5,147 nucleotides of DNA from Candidatus Poribacteria bacterium (GTDB lineage: Bacteria > Poribacteria > WGA-4E > PCPOR2b), in the NCBI GenBank assembly GCA_027296925.1, contig JAPUIP010000615.1, forward strand, positions 1 to 5,147, written 5' to 3'. The notes beneath the pieces were generated by a model that was not told the origin of the DNA, searched no databases, and was given only the letters and a program-made list of their open reading frames with translations. Positions 4,815 to 5,147 of the stretch are shown here, piece after piece. Numbering within the stretch: the first letter of the stretch is position 1; every line of letters starts with the position of its first letter. Made by a program: the position numbers and the translations under genes.

Positions 4815-5147
4815 TCAAAACTCCCACCGCAACAGCGTCACCCGGTGATGCAATATGAGCGTGCTGGTGATCGTCCCAACAGCGGCACCGGCAACGACAT
4901 CAGAGGCGTAGTGTCTACCCAAGTAGACTCGGGAGATTCCAACCAAGCCTGCACCCACGTAAAGCGGGATGCGGAATTTCGGATACCGGTCACCGAGGAC
5001 AGTCGCCACAGCGAAGGCAAACGCCGTGTGCCCTGACGGCAGAGAAGGATCACCCACCTGCTCATCAAGCGGGCGTTTGCGGCGGATGACCTCCTTCATC
5101 CCGAAAACGACCACACCCGTGCCGATAAAAGCCGACGCCATCAACCT
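4815..5147 (-). CDS. PAP2 superfamily membrane phosphatase, C-terminal part (5' end outside window)
   Basis: The 110 visible residues contain the complete PAP2 catalytic triplet: KEVIRRKRP (K-x6-RP), PSGHT, and SRVYLGRHYASD (SR-x5-H-x3-D). The PSGH histidine protonates the leaving group and the last histidine is the nucleophile that forms the phosphoenzyme. Relatives include phosphatidic acid, undecaprenyl pyrophosphate and phosphatidylglycerophosphate phosphatases. Hydrophobic stretches around FIGTGVVVFG, FAFAVATVL, LYVGAGLVGI and VVAGAAVGTITSTLIL are membrane segments. The frame stays open to the right edge. The TTG/ATG codons there cannot be the true start, because PAP2 enzymes normally have about 80-100 more residues with further helices before the first motif. 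The lipid substrate cannot be determined. It faces the TIM-barrel gene tail to tail and is not part of its operon. Confidence 0.92.
   Translation of the reverse strand, partial: RLMASAFIGTGVVVFGMKEVIRRKRPLDEQVGDPSLPSGHTAFAFAVATVLGDRYPKFRIPLYVGAGLVGISRVYLGRHYASDVVAGAAVGTITSTLILHHRVTLLRWEF

Overview
The window (5147 bp, moderate GC) is gene-dense bacterial chromosome. Six genes on the + strand, the first cut by the left edge, meet one - strand gene cut by the right edge. Nothing in it fixes the taxon. The mix of an Ldh_2-type oxidoreductase, a homocysteine S-methyltransferase-like protein, a PEP-hydrolase-type TIM barrel, and short transposon-derived repeats with TAGGACTTACGCA ends recalls uncultured sponge or marine lineages such as Candidatus Poribacteria, and the PRPP synthase has Chloroflexi-like wording in its PRPP loop. 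These are impressions, not proof.

Left block (1-1252): the last 72 codons of an Ldh_2 family NAD(P)-dependent 2-hydroxyacid oxidoreductase, then, 39 bp later and behind a strong ribosome binding site, a complete zinc-type homocysteine S-methyltransferase family protein.

Intergenic block (1253-1615): this 363-bp gap is the most unusual part. It holds two related miniature inverted-repeat elements (116 and 153 bp) placed side by side in overlapping 5-bp targets. Each has 13-bp perfect terminal inverted repeats and its own 5-bp target duplication (ACAAT and AATTA). Removing both restores the uninterrupted site TTGATACAATTATAGATG. That site carries a plausible sigma70-type -10 box, so the insertions sit between the likely promoter of trpF and its coding region. 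The larger element is filled with four strong hairpins.

Middle block (1616-3799): trpF (TTG start), a DUF402 protein whose ATG directly follows the trpF stop codon, and prs (PRPP synthase) 78 bp further on. TrpF acts on a PRPP-derived tryptophan intermediate, Prs makes PRPP, and characterised DUF402 proteins act on phosphorylated nucleotides or RNA. The three may therefore share a phosphoribosyl/nucleotide theme, but no other trp gene is present.

Right block (3857-5147): a GTG-started PEP-hydrolase-like TIM-barrel protein, then a 127-bp convergent spacer with one long stem-loop, then the C-terminal part of a membrane PAP2 phosphatase on the - strand. Apart from the paired miniature elements and the poorly understood TIM-barrel protein, the genes look like ordinary metabolic genes. 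I see no CRISPR array, tRNA, rRNA, transposase gene or defence system.
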